64,000 nucleotides of DNA from Hydractinia symbiolongicarpus (GCF_029227915.1 NC_079885.1:19913001-19977000), one strand, 5' to 3'. Shown: positions 47,222 to 60,219, numbered from the stretch's first letter. The notes: a model not told the origin generated them from the sequence alone. Numbers and translations: made by a program.

Positions 47222-47419
47222 ATGAAACTTACTGAAGTTTCCCTATTTACAAGTTGGCTCATTTACTTTCATTTATTTTTAATAGCACATCTGATGATGC
47301 CAGTAAACATGGCTGCAAGAGTAACGCTACCGTTGCTCTTACAGTTAACGTGACATTAGGAATAAGAGGCAGTGATAGCACTCTCTGATTCTTCTGATGG
47401 ACATATTTGTGTCATCGCC

Positions 47420-47450
<31 letters not shown>

Positions 47451-47685
47451 CGTTAACAGTCGAATGCGCTAACCAATTGCGGCACTAAGACACGAAACAT
47501 ACTGAAGTATCCCTATTTACTAGTTAGCTAATTCAATTTCAATGTTTTTAACACCACATCTGACTATGAAAGTAAACGTAGTTTCAAGACTAAAACTAAC
47601 GTTGCTTTTACAATTATCGTGACATTAGGGATCATAAGCAGTGGTAGCCCTAACTGTTTCATCTGATCGAAGTATTTGTTCATTG

Positions 47686-47692
47686 CGTCCCC

Positions 47693-47741
<49 letters not shown>

Positions 47742-47758
47742 AATTGCGCCACGGAGAC
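47686..47758 (-). pseudogene. tRNA-Asn(GTT)-like, type A, one-base deletion
   Basis: 73 nt: one C missing at the T-stem/acceptor border, so either the T stem or the acceptor loses a pair. The rest is consensus. Confidence 0.65.
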
Positions 47759-47953
47759 ATGAAACTTACTGAAGTTTCCCTATTTACAAGTTGGCTCATT
47801 TACTTTCATTTATTTCTAATAGCACATCTGATGATGCCAGTAAACATGGCTACAACAGTAACACTACTGTTGCTCTTACAGTTAACGTGACATTAGGAAT
47901 AAGAGGCAGTGATAGCACTCTCTGATTCTTCTGATGGACATATTTGCTCATCG

Positions 47954-48027
47954 CTTCCCCGGGTTGGTTTGAACCACCAACCTTTCCGTTATCAGCCGAA
48001 CGCGCTAACCAATTGCGGCACGGAGAC
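47954..48027 (-). pseudogene. Second type-B copy with anticodon GAT
   Basis: Same CTGATAA loop as the copy at 46343, and the same CTCATCG trailer start, so the two are related by duplication of about 1.6 kb. Confidence 0.75.
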
Positions 48028-48221
48028 ACGAAACATACTAAAGTATCCCTATTTACTAGTTACCTAATTCAATTTCAATGTTTTTAACACCACATCTGAC
48101 TATGCAGGTAAACGTAGTTTCAAGACTAAAAGTACCGTTGATTTTACAATTATCGTGACATTAGGAATCATAAGCAGTGGTAGCACTATCTGTTTCATCT
48201 GATGGAAGTATTTGATCATTG

Positions 48222-48278
<57 letters not shown>

Positions 48279-48295
48279 AATTGCGCCACGGAGAC
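48222..48295 (-). tRNA. tRNA-Asn(GTT), type A, exact consensus
   Basis: Matches the consensus throughout; trailer begins CAATGATCAAAT. Confidence 0.9.
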
Positions 48296-48758
48296 ATGAA
48301 ACTTACTGAAGTTTCCTTATTTACAAGCTGGCTCATTTACTTTCATTTATTTTTAATAGAACATCTGATGATACCAGTAAACATGGCTACAAGAGTAACA
48401 CTACCGTTGCTTTTACAGTTAACGTGACATTAGGAATAAGAGGCAGTGATAGCACTCTCTGATTCTTCTGATGGACATATTTGTTCATCGCTTCCCCGTT
48501 TGGGCTTGAACCACCAACCTTTCCGTTAACAGCCGAACGCGCTTACCAATTGCGGCACGGAGACACGAAACATACTGAAATATCCCTATTTACTAGTTAG
48601 CTAATTCAATTTCAATGTTTTTAACGCCACATCTGACTATGCAGGTAAAGGTAGTTTCAAGACTAAAACTACCGTTGCTTTTACAATTATCGTGACATTA
48701 GGAATCATAAGCAGTTGTAGCACTATCTGCTTTATCTGATCGAAGTATTTGTTCATTG

Positions 48759-48803
<45 letters not shown>

Positions 48804-48832
48804 CACGCGCTAACCAATTGCACCACGAAGAC
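48759..48832 (-). tRNA. tRNA-Asn(GTT), type A
   Basis: C5T and C11T are wobbles; T29G removes pair 29-43. Confidence 0.68.
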
Positions 48833-49029
48833 ATGAAACTTACTGAAGTTTCCCTATTTACAAGTTGGCTCATTTACTTTCATTTATTTTTAATAGCACA
48901 TCTGATGATGCCAGTAAACATGGCTACAAGAGTAACGCTACCGTTGCTCTTACAGTTAACGTGACATTAGGAATAAGAGGCAGTGATAGCACTCTCTGAT
49001 TCTTCTGATGGACATATTTGTTCATCGCC

Positions 49030-49060
<31 letters not shown>

Positions 49061-49295
49061 CGTTAACAGCCGAATGCGCTAACCAATTGCGGCACTAAGA
49101 CACGAAACATACTGAAGTATCCCTATTTACTAGTTAGCTAATTCAATTTCAATGTTTTTAACACCACATCTGACTATGAAAGTACACGTAGTTTCAAGAC
49201 TAAAACTACCGTTGCTTTTACAATTATCGTGACATTAGGGATCATAAGCAGTGGTAGCCCTAACTGTTTCATCTGATGGAAGTATTTGTTCATTG

Positions 49296-49302
49296 CGTCC
49301 CT

Positions 49303-49352
<50 letters not shown>

Positions 49353-49369
49353 AATTGCGCCACGGAGAC
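49296..49369 (-). tRNA. tRNA-Asn(GTT), type A
   Basis: G68A removes acceptor pair 6-68. Confidence 0.72.
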
Positions 49370-49832
49370 ATGAAACTTACTGAAGTTTCCCTATTTAAAA
49401 GTTGGCTTATTTACTTTCATTTATTTTTAATAGAACATCTGATGATACCAGTAAACATGGCTACAAGAGTAACACTACCGTTGCTTTTACAGTTAACGTG
49501 ACATTAGGAATAAGAGGCAGTGATAGCACTCTCTGATTCTTCTGATGGACATATTTGTTCATCGCTTCCCCGTTTGGGCTTGAACCACCAACCTTTCCGT
49601 TAACAGCCGAACGCGCTTACCAATTGCGGCACGGAGACACGAAACATACTGAAATATCCCTATTTACTAGTTAGCTAATTCAATTTCAATGTTTTTAACA
49701 CCACATCTGACTATGCAGGTAAACGTAGTTTCAAGACTAAAACTACCGTTGCTTTTACAATTATCGTGACATTAGGAATCATAAGCTGTTGTAGCACTAT
49801 CTGTTTCATCTGATCGAAGTATTTGTTCATTG

Positions 49833-49864
<32 letters not shown>

Positions 49865-49906
49865 AGGTTAACAGCCGAACGCGCTAACCATTTGCGCCAC
49901 GAAGAC
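49833..49906 (-). tRNA. tRNA-Asn(GTT), type A
   Basis: C5T and T16A as at 45626, plus G42T, which removes pair 30-42. Confidence 0.68.
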
Positions 49907-50103
49907 ATGAAACTTACGGAAGTTTCCCTATTTACAAGTTGGCTCATTTACTTTCATTTATTTTTAATAGCACATCTGATGATGCCAGTAAACATGGCTA
50001 CAAGAGTAACACTACCGTTGCTCTTACAGTTAACGTGACATTAGGAATAAGAGGCAGTGATAGCACTGTCTGATTCTTCTGATGGACATATGTGTTCATC
50101 GCT

Positions 50104-50134
<31 letters not shown>

Positions 50135-50369
50135 CGTTAACAGCCGAATGCGCTAACCAATTGCGGCACTAAGACACGAAACATACTGAAGTATCCCTAT
50201 TTACTAGTTAGCTAATTCAATTTCAATGTTTTTAACACCACATCTGACTATGAAAGTAAACGTAGTTTCAAGACTAAAACTACCGTTGCTTTTACAATTA
50301 TCGTGACATTAGGGATCAAAAGCAGTGGTAGCACTAACTGTTTCATCTGATCGAAGTATTTGTTCATTG

Positions 50370-50415
<46 letters not shown>

Positions 50416-50443
50416 CCGCGCTAACCAATTGCGCCACGGAGAC
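50370..50443 (-). tRNA. tRNA-Asn(GTT), type A, leaderless
   Basis: T28G removes pair 28-44. The 22 nt between TAAATA and the tRNA are deleted, so TAAATA abuts base 1. First leaderless copy of the right arm. Confidence 0.7.
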
Positions 50444-50616
50444 TATTTACAAGTTGGCTCATTTACTTTCATTTATTTCTAATAGCACATCTGATGATGC
50501 CAGTAAACATGGCTACAACAGTAACACTACCGTTGCTGTTACAGTTAACGTGACATTAGGAATAAGAGGCAGTGATAGCACTCTCAGATTTTTCTGATGG
50601 ACATACTTGTTCATCG

Positions 50617-50618
50617 CT

Positions 50619-50649
<31 letters not shown>

Positions 50650-50676
50650 CGTTAACAGCCGAAAGCGCTAACCAAT
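50617..50676 (-). pseudogene. 5'-truncated type-B copy
   Basis: Only the last 60 nt remain. The first 14 nt and the leader are gone, and ATTGG of the D loop is fused directly to the TAAATA leader element. The ~232 bp from here leftward resemble the segment holding the complete copy at 50849, so a local duplication with a deletion is likely. Confidence 0.85.
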
Positions 50677-50850
50677 ATTTACAAGTTGGCTCATTTACTT
50701 TCATTTATTTCTAATAGCACATCTGATGATGCCAGTAAACATGGCTACAACAGTAACACTACCGTTGCTGTTACAGTTAACGTGACATTAGGAATAAGAG
50801 GCAGTGATAGCACTCTCAGATTTTTCTGATGGACATACTTGTTCATCGCT

Positions 50851-50881
<31 letters not shown>

Positions 50882-51116
50882 CGTTAACAGCCGAAAGCGC
50901 TAACCAATTGCGGCACGGAGACACGAAACATACTGAAGTATCCCTATTTACTAGTTAGCTAATTCAATTTCAATGTTTTTAACACCACATCTGACTATGC
51001 AGGTAAACGTAGTTTCAAGACTAAAACTACCGTTGCTTTTACAATTATCGTGACATTAGGAATCATAAGCAGTGGTAGCACTATCTGTTTCATCTGATCG
51101 AAGTATTTGTTCATTG

Positions 51117-51190
51117 CGTCCCCGGATGGGCTTGAACCACCAACCTTTCGGTCAACAGCCGAACGCGCTAACCAATTGCTCCACGGAGAC
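51117..51190 (-). tRNA. tRNA-Asn(GTT), type A, D-stem mismatch
   Basis: C11A, A38G, C65T, the same haplotype as 3530 on the + arm. Confidence 0.65.
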
Positions 51191-51651
51191 ATGAAAATTA
51201 CTGAAGTTTCCCTATTTACAAGTTGGCTCAATTACTTTCATTTATTTTAATAGCACATCTGATGATGCCAGTAAACATGGCTACAAGAGTAACACTACCG
51301 TTGCTCTTACAGTTAACGTGACATTAGGAATAAGAGGCAGTGATAGCACTCTCTGATTCTTCTGATGGATATATTTGTTCATCGCCTCCCCGGGTGGGCT
51401 TGAACCAACAACCTTTCCGTTAACAGCCTAACGCGCTAACCAATTGCGGCACTAAGACACGAAACATACTGAAGTCTCCCTATTTACTAGTTAGCTAATT
51501 CAATTTCAATGTTTTTAACACCACATCTGACTATGCAGTAAACGTAGTTTCAAGACTAAAACTACCGTTGCTTTTACAATTAACGTGACATTAGGAATCA
51601 TAAGCAGTGGTAGCACTATCTGTTTCATCTGATCGAAGTGTTTGTTCATTG

Positions 51652-51725
51652 CGTCCCCGGGTGGGCTTGAACCACCAACATTTCGGTTAACAGCCGAACG
51701 CGCTAACCAATTGCGCCAGGGAGAC
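51652..51725 (-). tRNA. tRNA-Asn(GTT), type A
   Basis: G7C removes acceptor pair 7-67; G46T in the variable loop. Confidence 0.65.
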
Positions 51726-51922
51726 ATGGAACTTACTGAAGTTTCCCTATTTACAAGTTGGCTCATTTACTTTCATTTATTTTTAATAGCACGTCTGATA
51801 ATGCCAGTAAACATGGCTACAACAGTAACACTACCGTTGCTCTTACAGTTAACGTGACATTAGGAATAAGAGGCAGTGATAGCACTCTCTGATTTTTCTG
51901 ATGGACATGCTTGTTCATCGCT

Positions 51923-51953
<31 letters not shown>

Positions 51954-52188
51954 CTTTAACAGCCGAAAGCGCTAACCAATTGCGGCACGGAGACACGAAA
52001 CATACTGAAGTAACCCTATTTACTAGTTAGCTAATTCAATTTCAATGTTTTTAACACCACATCTGACTATGCAGGTAAACGTAGTTTCAAGACTAAAACT
52101 ACCGTTGCTTTTACAATTATTGTAACATTAGGAATCATAAGCAGTGGTAGCACTATCTGTTTTATCTGATCGAAGTATTTGTTCATTG

Positions 52189-52262
52189 CGTCCCCGGATG
52201 GGCTTGAACCACCAACCTTTCGGTCAACAGCCGAACGCGCTAACCAATTGCTCCACGGAGAC
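52189..52262 (-). tRNA. tRNA-Asn(GTT), type A, D-stem mismatch
   Basis: C11A, A38G, C65T. Confidence 0.65.
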
Positions 52263-52723
52263 ATGAAAATTACTGAAGTTTCCCTATTTACAAGTTGGCT
52301 CAATTACTTTCATTTATTTTAATACCACATCTGATGATGCCAGTAAACATGGCTACAAGAGCAACACTACCGTTGCTCTTACAGTTAACGTGACATTAGG
52401 AATAAGAGGCAGTGATAGCACTCTCTGATTCTTCTGATGGACATATTTGTTCATCGTCTCCCCGGGTTGGCTTGAACCACCAACCTTTCCGTTAACAGCC
52501 GAACGCGCTAACCAATTGCGGCACGAAGACACAAAACATACTGAAGTATCCCTATTTACTAGTTAGCTAATTCAATTTCAATATTTTTAACACCACATCT
52601 GACTATGACGTAAACGTAGTTTCAAGACTAAAACTACCGTTGCTTTTACAATTATCATGACATTAGGAATCATAAGCAGTGGTAGCACTATCTCCTTTAT
52701 CTGATCGAAGTATTTGTTCATTG

Positions 52724-52780
<57 letters not shown>

Positions 52781-52797
52781 AATTGCGCCACGGAGAC
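52724..52797 (-). tRNA. tRNA-Asn(GTT), exact consensus, leaderless
   Basis: Perfect tRNA with the 22-nt leader deletion. Confidence 0.85.
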
Positions 52798-53238
52798 TAT
52801 TTACAAGTTATCTCATTTACTTTCGTTTATTTTTAGTAGAACATCTGATGATGCCAGTAAACATGGCTACAACATTAACACTACCGTTGCTTTTACAGTT
52901 AACGTGACATTAGGAATAAGAGGCAGTGATAGCACTCTCTAATTCTTCTGATGGACATATTTGTTCATCGCTTACCCGGGTGGGCTTGAACCACCAACCT
53001 TTCCGTTAACAGGCGAACGCGCTAACCAATTGCGGCACGGAGACACGAAACATACTGAAGTATCCCTTTTTATTAGTTAGCTAATTTAATTTCAATGTTT
53101 TTAACACCACATCTGACTATGCAGGTAAACGTAGTTTCAAGACTAAAACTACCGTTCCTTTTAAAATTATCGTGACTATAGGAATTATAAGCAGTGGTAG
53201 CACTATCTGTTTCATATGATCAAAGACATTGTTCATTG

Positions 53239-53295
<57 letters not shown>

Positions 53296-53312
53296 AATTG
53301 CGCCACGGAGAC
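53239..53312 (-). tRNA. tRNA-Asn(GTT), type A, exact consensus
   Basis: Full leader (one change, TTTTAT before the gene); trailer subfamily AACAATGTCTTTGATC. Confidence 0.9.
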
Positions 53313-53774
53313 ATAAAACTTACTGAAGTTTCCCTATTTACAAGTTGACTCATTTACTTTCATTTATTTTTAATGGCATATCTGATGATGCCAGTAAACA
53401 TGTCTACAAGAGTAACACTATCGTTGGTCTTACAGTTAACGTGAAATTAGGAATAAGAGGCAGTGATAGCACTCTCTGATTCTTCTGATGGACATATTTG
53501 TTCATCGCCTCCCCGGGTTGGCTTGAACCATCAACCTTTCCGTTAACAGCCGAACGCGCTAACCAATTGCGGCACGAAGACACGAAACATACTGAAGTAT
53601 CCCTATTTACTAGTTAGCTAATTCAATTTCAATGTCTTTAACACCACATCTGACTATGCCGTAAACGTAGTTTCAAGACTAAAACTACCGTTGCTTTTAC
53701 AATTATCGTGACATTAGGAATCATAAGCAGTGGTAGCACTATCTGTTTCATCTGATCGAAGTGTTTGTTCCTTG

Positions 53775-53848
53775 CGTCACCGGGTGGGCTTGAACCACCA
53801 ACCTTTCTGTTAACAGCCGAACGCGCTAACCAATTGCGCCACGGAGAC
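53775..53848 (-). tRNA. tRNA-Asn(GTT)-like, type A
   Basis: C41A and G70T remove one anticodon-stem and one acceptor pair. Confidence 0.58.
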
Positions 53849-54045
53849 ATGAAACTTACTGAAGTTTCCCTATTTACAAGTTATCTCATTTACTTTCGTT
53901 TATTTTTAATAGCACATCTGATTATGCCAGCAAACATGGTTACAACAGTAACACTACCGTTGCTCTTACAGTTAACGTGACATTAGGAATAAGAGGCAGT
54001 GATAGCACTCTCTGATTTTTCTGATGGACATACTTGTTCATCGCT

Positions 54046-54076
<31 letters not shown>

Positions 54077-54311
54077 CGTTAACAGCCGAAAGCGCTAACC
54101 AATTTCGGCACGGAGACACGAAACATACTGAAGTATCCCTATTTACTAGTTAGCGAATTCAATTTCAATGTTTCTAACACCACATCTGACTATGCAGGTA
54201 AACGTAGTTTCAAGACTAAAACTACCGTTGCTTTTACAATTATCGTGACATTAGGAATCATAAGCAGTGATAGCACTATCTCCTTTATCTGATCGAAGTA
54301 TTTGTTCATTG

Positions 54312-54385
54312 TGTCCCCGGGTGGGTTTGAACCACCAACCTTTCAGTTAACAGCCGAACGCGCTAACCAATTGCGCCACGGAGAC
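54312..54385 (-). tRNA. tRNA-Asn(GTT), type A, A discriminator
   Basis: C41T is a wobble, G60A is tolerated, and G74A changes the discriminator. Confidence 0.7.
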
Positions 54386-54582
54386 ATGAAACTTACTGAA
54401 GTTTCCCTATTTACAAGTTGGCTCATTTGCTTTCATTTATTTTTAATAGAACATCTGATGATGCCAGTAAACATGGCTACAACATTAACACTACCGTTCC
54501 TTTTATAGTTAACGTGACATTAGGAATAAGAGGCAGTGATAGCACTCTCTCATTCTTCTGATGGACATAATTGTTCATCGCT

Positions 54583-54613
<31 letters not shown>

Positions 54614-54847
54614 CGTTAACAGGCGAACGCGCTAACCAATTGCGGCACGGAGACACGAAACATACTGAAGTATCCCTATTTATTAGTTAGCTAATTCAAT
54701 TTCAATGTTTTTAACACCACATCTGACTATGCAGGTAAACGTAGTTTCAAGACTAAAACTACCGTTAATTTAAAATTATCGTGACTATAGGAATCATAAG
54801 CAGTGGTAGCACTATCTGTTTCATCTGATCAAAGAACTTGTTCATTG

Positions 54848-54904
<57 letters not shown>

Positions 54905-54921
54905 AATTGCGCCACGGAGAC
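54848..54921 (-). tRNA. tRNA-Asn(GTT), type A, exact consensus
   Basis: Matches the consensus throughout. Confidence 0.9.
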
Positions 54922-55384
54922 ATGAAACTTACTGAAGTTTCCCTATTTACAAGTTGACACATTTACTTTCATTTAATTCTAATAGCACATCTGATGATGC
55001 CAGTAAACATGGCTACAACAGTAACACTACCGTTGCTCTTACAGTTAACGTGAAATTAGGAATAAGAGGCAGTGATAGCACTCTCTGATTTTTCTGATGG
55101 ACATACTTGTTCATCGCTTCCCCGGGTGGGCTTGAACTACCAACCTTTCCGTTAACAGCCGAACGTGCCAACAAATTGAGACACGAAGGCACGAAACACA
55201 CTGAAGTATCCCTATTTACTAGTTAGCTAATTCAATTTCAATGTTTTTAACACCATATCTGACTATGCAGGTAAACGTAGTTTCAAGACTAAAACTACCG
55301 TTGCTTTTACAATTATCGTGACATTAGGAATCATAAGCAGTGGTAGCGCTATCTGTTTCATCTGATGGAAGTACCTGTTCATTG

Positions 55385-55390
55385 CGTCCA

Positions 55391-55441
<51 letters not shown>

Positions 55442-55458
55442 AATTGCGCCACGGAGAC
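55385..55458 (-). tRNA. tRNA-Asn(GTT), type A
   Basis: G69T removes acceptor pair 5-69. Confidence 0.7.
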
Positions 55459-55655
55459 ATGAAACTTACTGAAGTTTCCCTATTTACAAGTTATCTCATT
55501 TACTTTCGTTTATTTTTAATAGCACATCTGATGATGCCAGCAAACATGGTTACAACAGTAACACTACCGTTGCTGTTACAGTTAACGTGACATTAGGAAT
55601 AAGAGGCAGTGATAGCACTCTCTGATTTTTGTGATGGACATACTTGTTCATCGCT

Positions 55656-55686
<31 letters not shown>

Positions 55687-55921
55687 CGTTAACAGCCGAA
55701 AGCGCTAACCAATTTCGGCACGGAGACACGAAACATACTGAAGTATCTTTATTTACTAGTTAGCGAATTCAATTTCAATGTTTCTAACACCACATCTGAC
55801 TATGCAGGTAAACGTAGTTTCAAGACTAAAACTACCGTTGCTTTAACAATTATCGTGACATTAGGAATCATAAGCAGTGGTAGCACTATCTGTTTCATCT
55901 GATCGAAGTGTTTGTTCCTTG

Positions 55922-55995
55922 CCTCACCGGGTGGGCTTGAACCACCAACCCTTCGGTTAACAGCCGAACGCGCTAACCAATTGCGCCACGGAGAC
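55922..55995 (-). tRNA. tRNA-Asn(GTT)-like, type A
   Basis: G70T and C73G break two acceptor pairs; A45G in the variable loop. Confidence 0.55.
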
Positions 55996-56458
55996 ATGAA
56001 ACGTACTGAAGTTTCCCTATTTACAAGTTATCTCATTTACTCTCGTTTATTTTTATTAGCACATCTGATGATGCCAGCAAACATGGTTACAACAGTAACA
56101 CTACCGTTGCTCTTCCAGTTAACGTGACATTAGGAATAAGAGGCAGTGATAGCACTCTCTGATTTTTCTGATGGACATACTTGTTCATCGCTTCCCCGGG
56201 TGGTTTTGAACCACCAACCTTTCCGTTAACAGCCGAAAGCGCTAACCAATTTCGGCACGGAGACACGAAACATACTGAAGTATCCCTATATACTAGTTAG
56301 CGAATTCAATTTCAATGTTTCTAACACCACATCTGACTATGCAGGTAAACGTAGTTTCAAGACTAAAACTACCGTTGCTTTTACAATTATCGTGACATTA
56401 GGAATCATAAGCAGTGGTAGCACTATCTCCTATATCTGATCGAAGTATTTGTTCATTG

Positions 56459-56532
56459 CGTCCCCGGGTGGGTTTGAACCACCAACATTTCGGTTAACAA
56501 CCGAACGCGTTAACCAATTGCGCCACGGAGAC
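56459..56532 (-). tRNA. tRNA-Asn(GTT)-like, type A
   Basis: G23A breaks pair 13-23; C33T, G46T and G60A lie in loops. Confidence 0.58.
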
Positions 56533-56729
56533 ATGAAACTTACTGAAGTTTCCCTATTTACAAGTTGGCTCATTTGCTTTCATTTATTTTTAATAGAACA
56601 TCTGATGATGCCAGTAAACATGGCTACAACATTAACACTACCGTTGCTCTTACAGTTAACGTGACATTAGGAATAAGAGGCAGTGATAGCACTCTCTGAT
56701 TTTTCTGATGGACATGCTTGTTCATCTCT

Positions 56730-56760
<31 letters not shown>

Positions 56761-56995
56761 CTTTAACAGCCGAAAGCGCTAACCAATTGCGGCACGGAGA
56801 CACGAAACATACTGAAGTAACCCTATTTACTAGTTAGCTAATTCAATTTCAATGTTTTTAACACCACATCTGACTATGCAGGTAAACGTAGTTTCAAGAC
56901 TAAAACTACCGTTGCTTTTACAATTATTGTAACATTAGGAATCATAAGCAGTGGTAGCACTATCTGTTTTATCTGATCGAAGTATTTGTTCATTG

Positions 56996-57069
56996 CGTCC
57001 CCGGATGGGCTTGAACCACCAACCTTTCGGTCAACAGCCGAACGCGCTAACCAATTGCTCCACGGAGAC
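56996..57069 (-). tRNA. tRNA-Asn(GTT), type A, D-stem mismatch
   Basis: C11A, A38G, C65T. Confidence 0.65.
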
Positions 57070-57530
57070 ATGAAAATTACTGAAGTTTCCCTATTTACAA
57101 GTTGGCTCAATTACTTTCATTTATTTTAATAGCACATCTGATGATGCCAGTAAACATGGCTACAAGAGCAACACTACCGTTGCTCCTACAGTTAACGTGA
57201 CATTAGGAATAAGAGGCAGTGATAGCACTCTCTGATTCTTCTGATGGACATATTTGTTCATCGTCTCCCCGGGTTGGCTTGAACCACCAACCTTTCCGTT
57301 AACAGCCGAACGCGCTAACCAATTGCGGCACGAAGACACGAAACATACTGAAGTATCCCTATTTACTAGTTAGCTAATTCAATTTCAATGTTTTTAACAC
57401 CACATCTGACTATGCCGTAAACGTAGTTTCAAGACTAAAACTACCGTTGCTTTTACAATTATCATGACATTAGGAATCATAAGCAGTGGTAGCACTATCT
57501 CCTTTATCTGATCGAAGTATTTGTTCATTG

Positions 57531-57587
<57 letters not shown>

Positions 57588-57604
57588 AATTGCGCCACGG
57601 AGAC
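57531..57604 (-). tRNA. tRNA-Asn(GTT), exact consensus, leaderless
   Basis: Perfect tRNA body; TAAATA joins base 1 directly. Confidence 0.85.
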
Positions 57605-57779
57605 TATTTACAAGTTATCTCATTTACTTTCGTTTATTTTTAGTAGAACATCTGATGATGCCAGTAAACATGGCTACAACATTAACACTACCGTTGCTTT
57701 TACAGTTAACGTGACATTAGGAATAAGAGGCAGTGATAGCACTCTCTAATTCTTCTGATGGACATGCTTGTTCATCTCT

Positions 57780-57810
<31 letters not shown>

Positions 57811-58045
57811 CGTTAACAGGCGAACGCGCTAACCAATTGCGGCACGGAGACACGAAACATACTGAAGTATCCCTATTTATTAGTTAGCTAATTTAATTTC
57901 AATGTTTTTAACACCACATCTGACTATGCAGGTAAACGTAGTTTCAAGACTAAAACTACCGTTGCTTTTAAAATTATCGTGACTATAGGAATCATAAGCA
58001 GTGGTAGCACTATCTGTTTCATATGATCAAAGACATTGTTCATTG

Positions 58046-58081
<36 letters not shown>

Positions 58082-58119
58082 CAACAGCCGAACGCGCTAA
58101 CCAATTGCTCCACGGAGAC
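58046..58119 (-). tRNA. tRNA-Asn(GTT), type A, D-stem mismatch
   Basis: C11A and A38G with C65 restored: the 3' part and trailer come from the 53239 family, so this is an A/A recombinant. Confidence 0.67.
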
Positions 58120-58579
58120 ATGAAAATTACTGAAGTTTCCCTATTTACAAGTTGGCTCAATTACTTTCATTTATTTTAATAGCACATCTCATGATGCCAG
58201 TAAACATGGCTACAAGACCAACACTACCGTTGCTCTTACAGTTAACGTGACATTAGGAATAAGAGGCAGTGATAGCACTCTCTGATTCTTCTGATGGACA
58301 TATTTGTTCATCGCCTCCCCGGGTTGGCTTGAACCACCAACCTTTCCGTTAACAGCCGAACGCGCTAACCAATTGCGGCACGAAGACACGAAACATACTG
58401 AAGTATCCCTATTTACTAGTTAGCTAATTCAATTTCAATGTTTTTAACACCACATCTGACTATGCCGTAAACGTAGTTTCAAGACTAAAACTACCGTTGC
58501 TTTTACAATTATCATGACATTAGGAATCATAAGCAGTGGTAGCACTATTTCTTTATCTGATCGAAGTATTTGTTCATTG

Positions 58580-58636
<57 letters not shown>

Positions 58637-58653
58637 AAATGCGCCACGGAGAC
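58580..58653 (-). tRNA. tRNA-Asn(GTT), leaderless
   Basis: A15T in the D loop only; leader deletion as in its neighbours. Confidence 0.8.
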
Positions 58654-59094
58654 TATTTACAAGTTATCTCATTTACTTTCGTTTATTTTTAATAGAACAT
58701 CTGATGATGCCAGTAAACATGGCTACAACATTAACACTACCGTTGCTTTTACAGTTAACGTGACATTAGGAATAAGAGGCAGTGATAGCACTCTCTGATT
58801 CTTCTGATGGACATATTTGTTCATCGCTTCCCCGGGTGGGCTTGAAGCACCAACCTTTCCGTTAACAGGGGAACGCGCTAACCAATTGCGGCACGGAGAC
58901 ACGAAACATACTGAAGTATCCCTATTTATTAGTTAGCTAATTTAATTTCAATGTTTTTAACACCACATCTGACTATGCAGGTAAACGTAGTTTCAAGACT
59001 AAAACTACCGTTCCTTTTAAAATTATCGTGACTATAGGAATTATAAGCAGTGGTAGCACTATCTGTTTCATATGATCAAAGACATTGTTCATTG

Positions 59095-59151
<57 letters not shown>

Positions 59152-59168
59152 AATTGCGCCACGGAGAC
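59095..59168 (-). tRNA. tRNA-Asn(GTT), type A, exact consensus
   Basis: Full leader; same unit as 53239. Confidence 0.9.
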
Positions 59169-59630
59169 ATAAAACTTACTGAAGTTTCCCTATTTACAAG
59201 TTGACTCATTTACTTTCATTTATTTTTAATGGCATATCTGATGATGCCAGTAAACATGGCTACAAGAGTAACACTAACGTTGGTCTTACAGTTAACGTGA
59301 AAATAGGAATAAGAGGCAGTGATAGCACTCTCTGATTCTTCTGATGGACATATTTGTTCATCGCCTCCCCGGGTTGGCTTGAACCATCAACCTTTCCGTT
59401 AACAGCCGAACGCGCTAACCAATTGCGGCACGAAGACACGAAACATACTGAAGTATCCCTATTTACTAGTTAGCTAATTCAATTTCAATGTCTTTAACAC
59501 CACATCTGACTATGCCGTAAACGTAGTTTCAAGACTAAAACTACCGTTGCTTTTACAATTATCATGACATTAGGAATCATAAGCAGTGGTAGCACTATCT
59601 CCTTTATCTGATCGAAGTATTTGTTCATTG

Positions 59631-59687
<57 letters not shown>

Positions 59688-59704
59688 AATTGCGCCACGG
59701 AGAC
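59631..59704 (-). tRNA. tRNA-Asn(GTT), exact consensus, leaderless
   Basis: Perfect body, 22-nt leader deletion. Confidence 0.85.
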
Positions 59705-59879
59705 TATTTACAAGTTATCTCATTTACTTTCGTTTATTTTTAGTAGAACATCTGATGATGCCAGTAAACATGGCTACAACATTAACACTACCGTTGCTTT
59801 TACAGTTAACGTGACATTAGGAATAAGAGGCAGTGATAGCACTCTCTAATTCTTCTGATGGACATTTTTGTTCATCGCT

Positions 59880-59910
<31 letters not shown>

Positions 59911-60145
59911 CGTTAACAGGCGAACGCGCTAACCAATTGCGGCACGGAGACACGAAACATACTGAAGTATCCCTATTTATTAGTTAGCTAATTTAATTTC
60001 AATGTTTTTAACACCACATCTGACTATGCAGGTAAACGTAGTTTCAAGACTAAAACTACCCTTACTTTTAAAATTATCGTGACTATAGGAATCATAAGCA
60101 GTGGTAGCACTATCTGTTTCATATGATCAAAGACATTGTTCATTG

Positions 60146-60181
<36 letters not shown>

Positions 60182-60219
60182 CAACAGCCGAACGCGCTAA
60201 CCAATTGCTCCACGGAGAC
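60146..60219 (-). tRNA. tRNA-Asn(GTT), type A, D-stem mismatch
   Basis: C11A, A38G; trailer variant CTTACTTTT. Confidence 0.67.

Larger units (their letters stand above)
46343..51994 (-). pseudogene. Type-B tRNA-Asn-like copies, group 7 (12 copies, reverse)
   Basis: Left edges: 46343, 46880, 47418, 47954, 48491, 49028, 49565, 50102, 50617 (truncated), 50849, 51385, 51921; each spans 74 nt unless noted. Copies 46343 and 47954 have a changed anticodon and 50617 lacks its 5' end; these have their own entries. Copies 46880, 48491 and 49565 share the CAAACGGGG change with copy 45894 across the inversion. Confidence 0.83.
52457..57851 (-). pseudogene. Type-B tRNA-Asn-like copies, group 8 (11 copies, reverse)
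   Basis: Left edges: 52457, 52971, 53508, 54044, 54581, 55117, 55654, 56191, 56728, 57264, 57778. The copies at 54044, 55654 and 56191 share a D-arm variant (CCGAAATTGG); 52971, 54581 and 57778 share CGCCTGTTAACGG, which adds a mismatch at the top of the anticodon stem. Confidence 0.82.
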
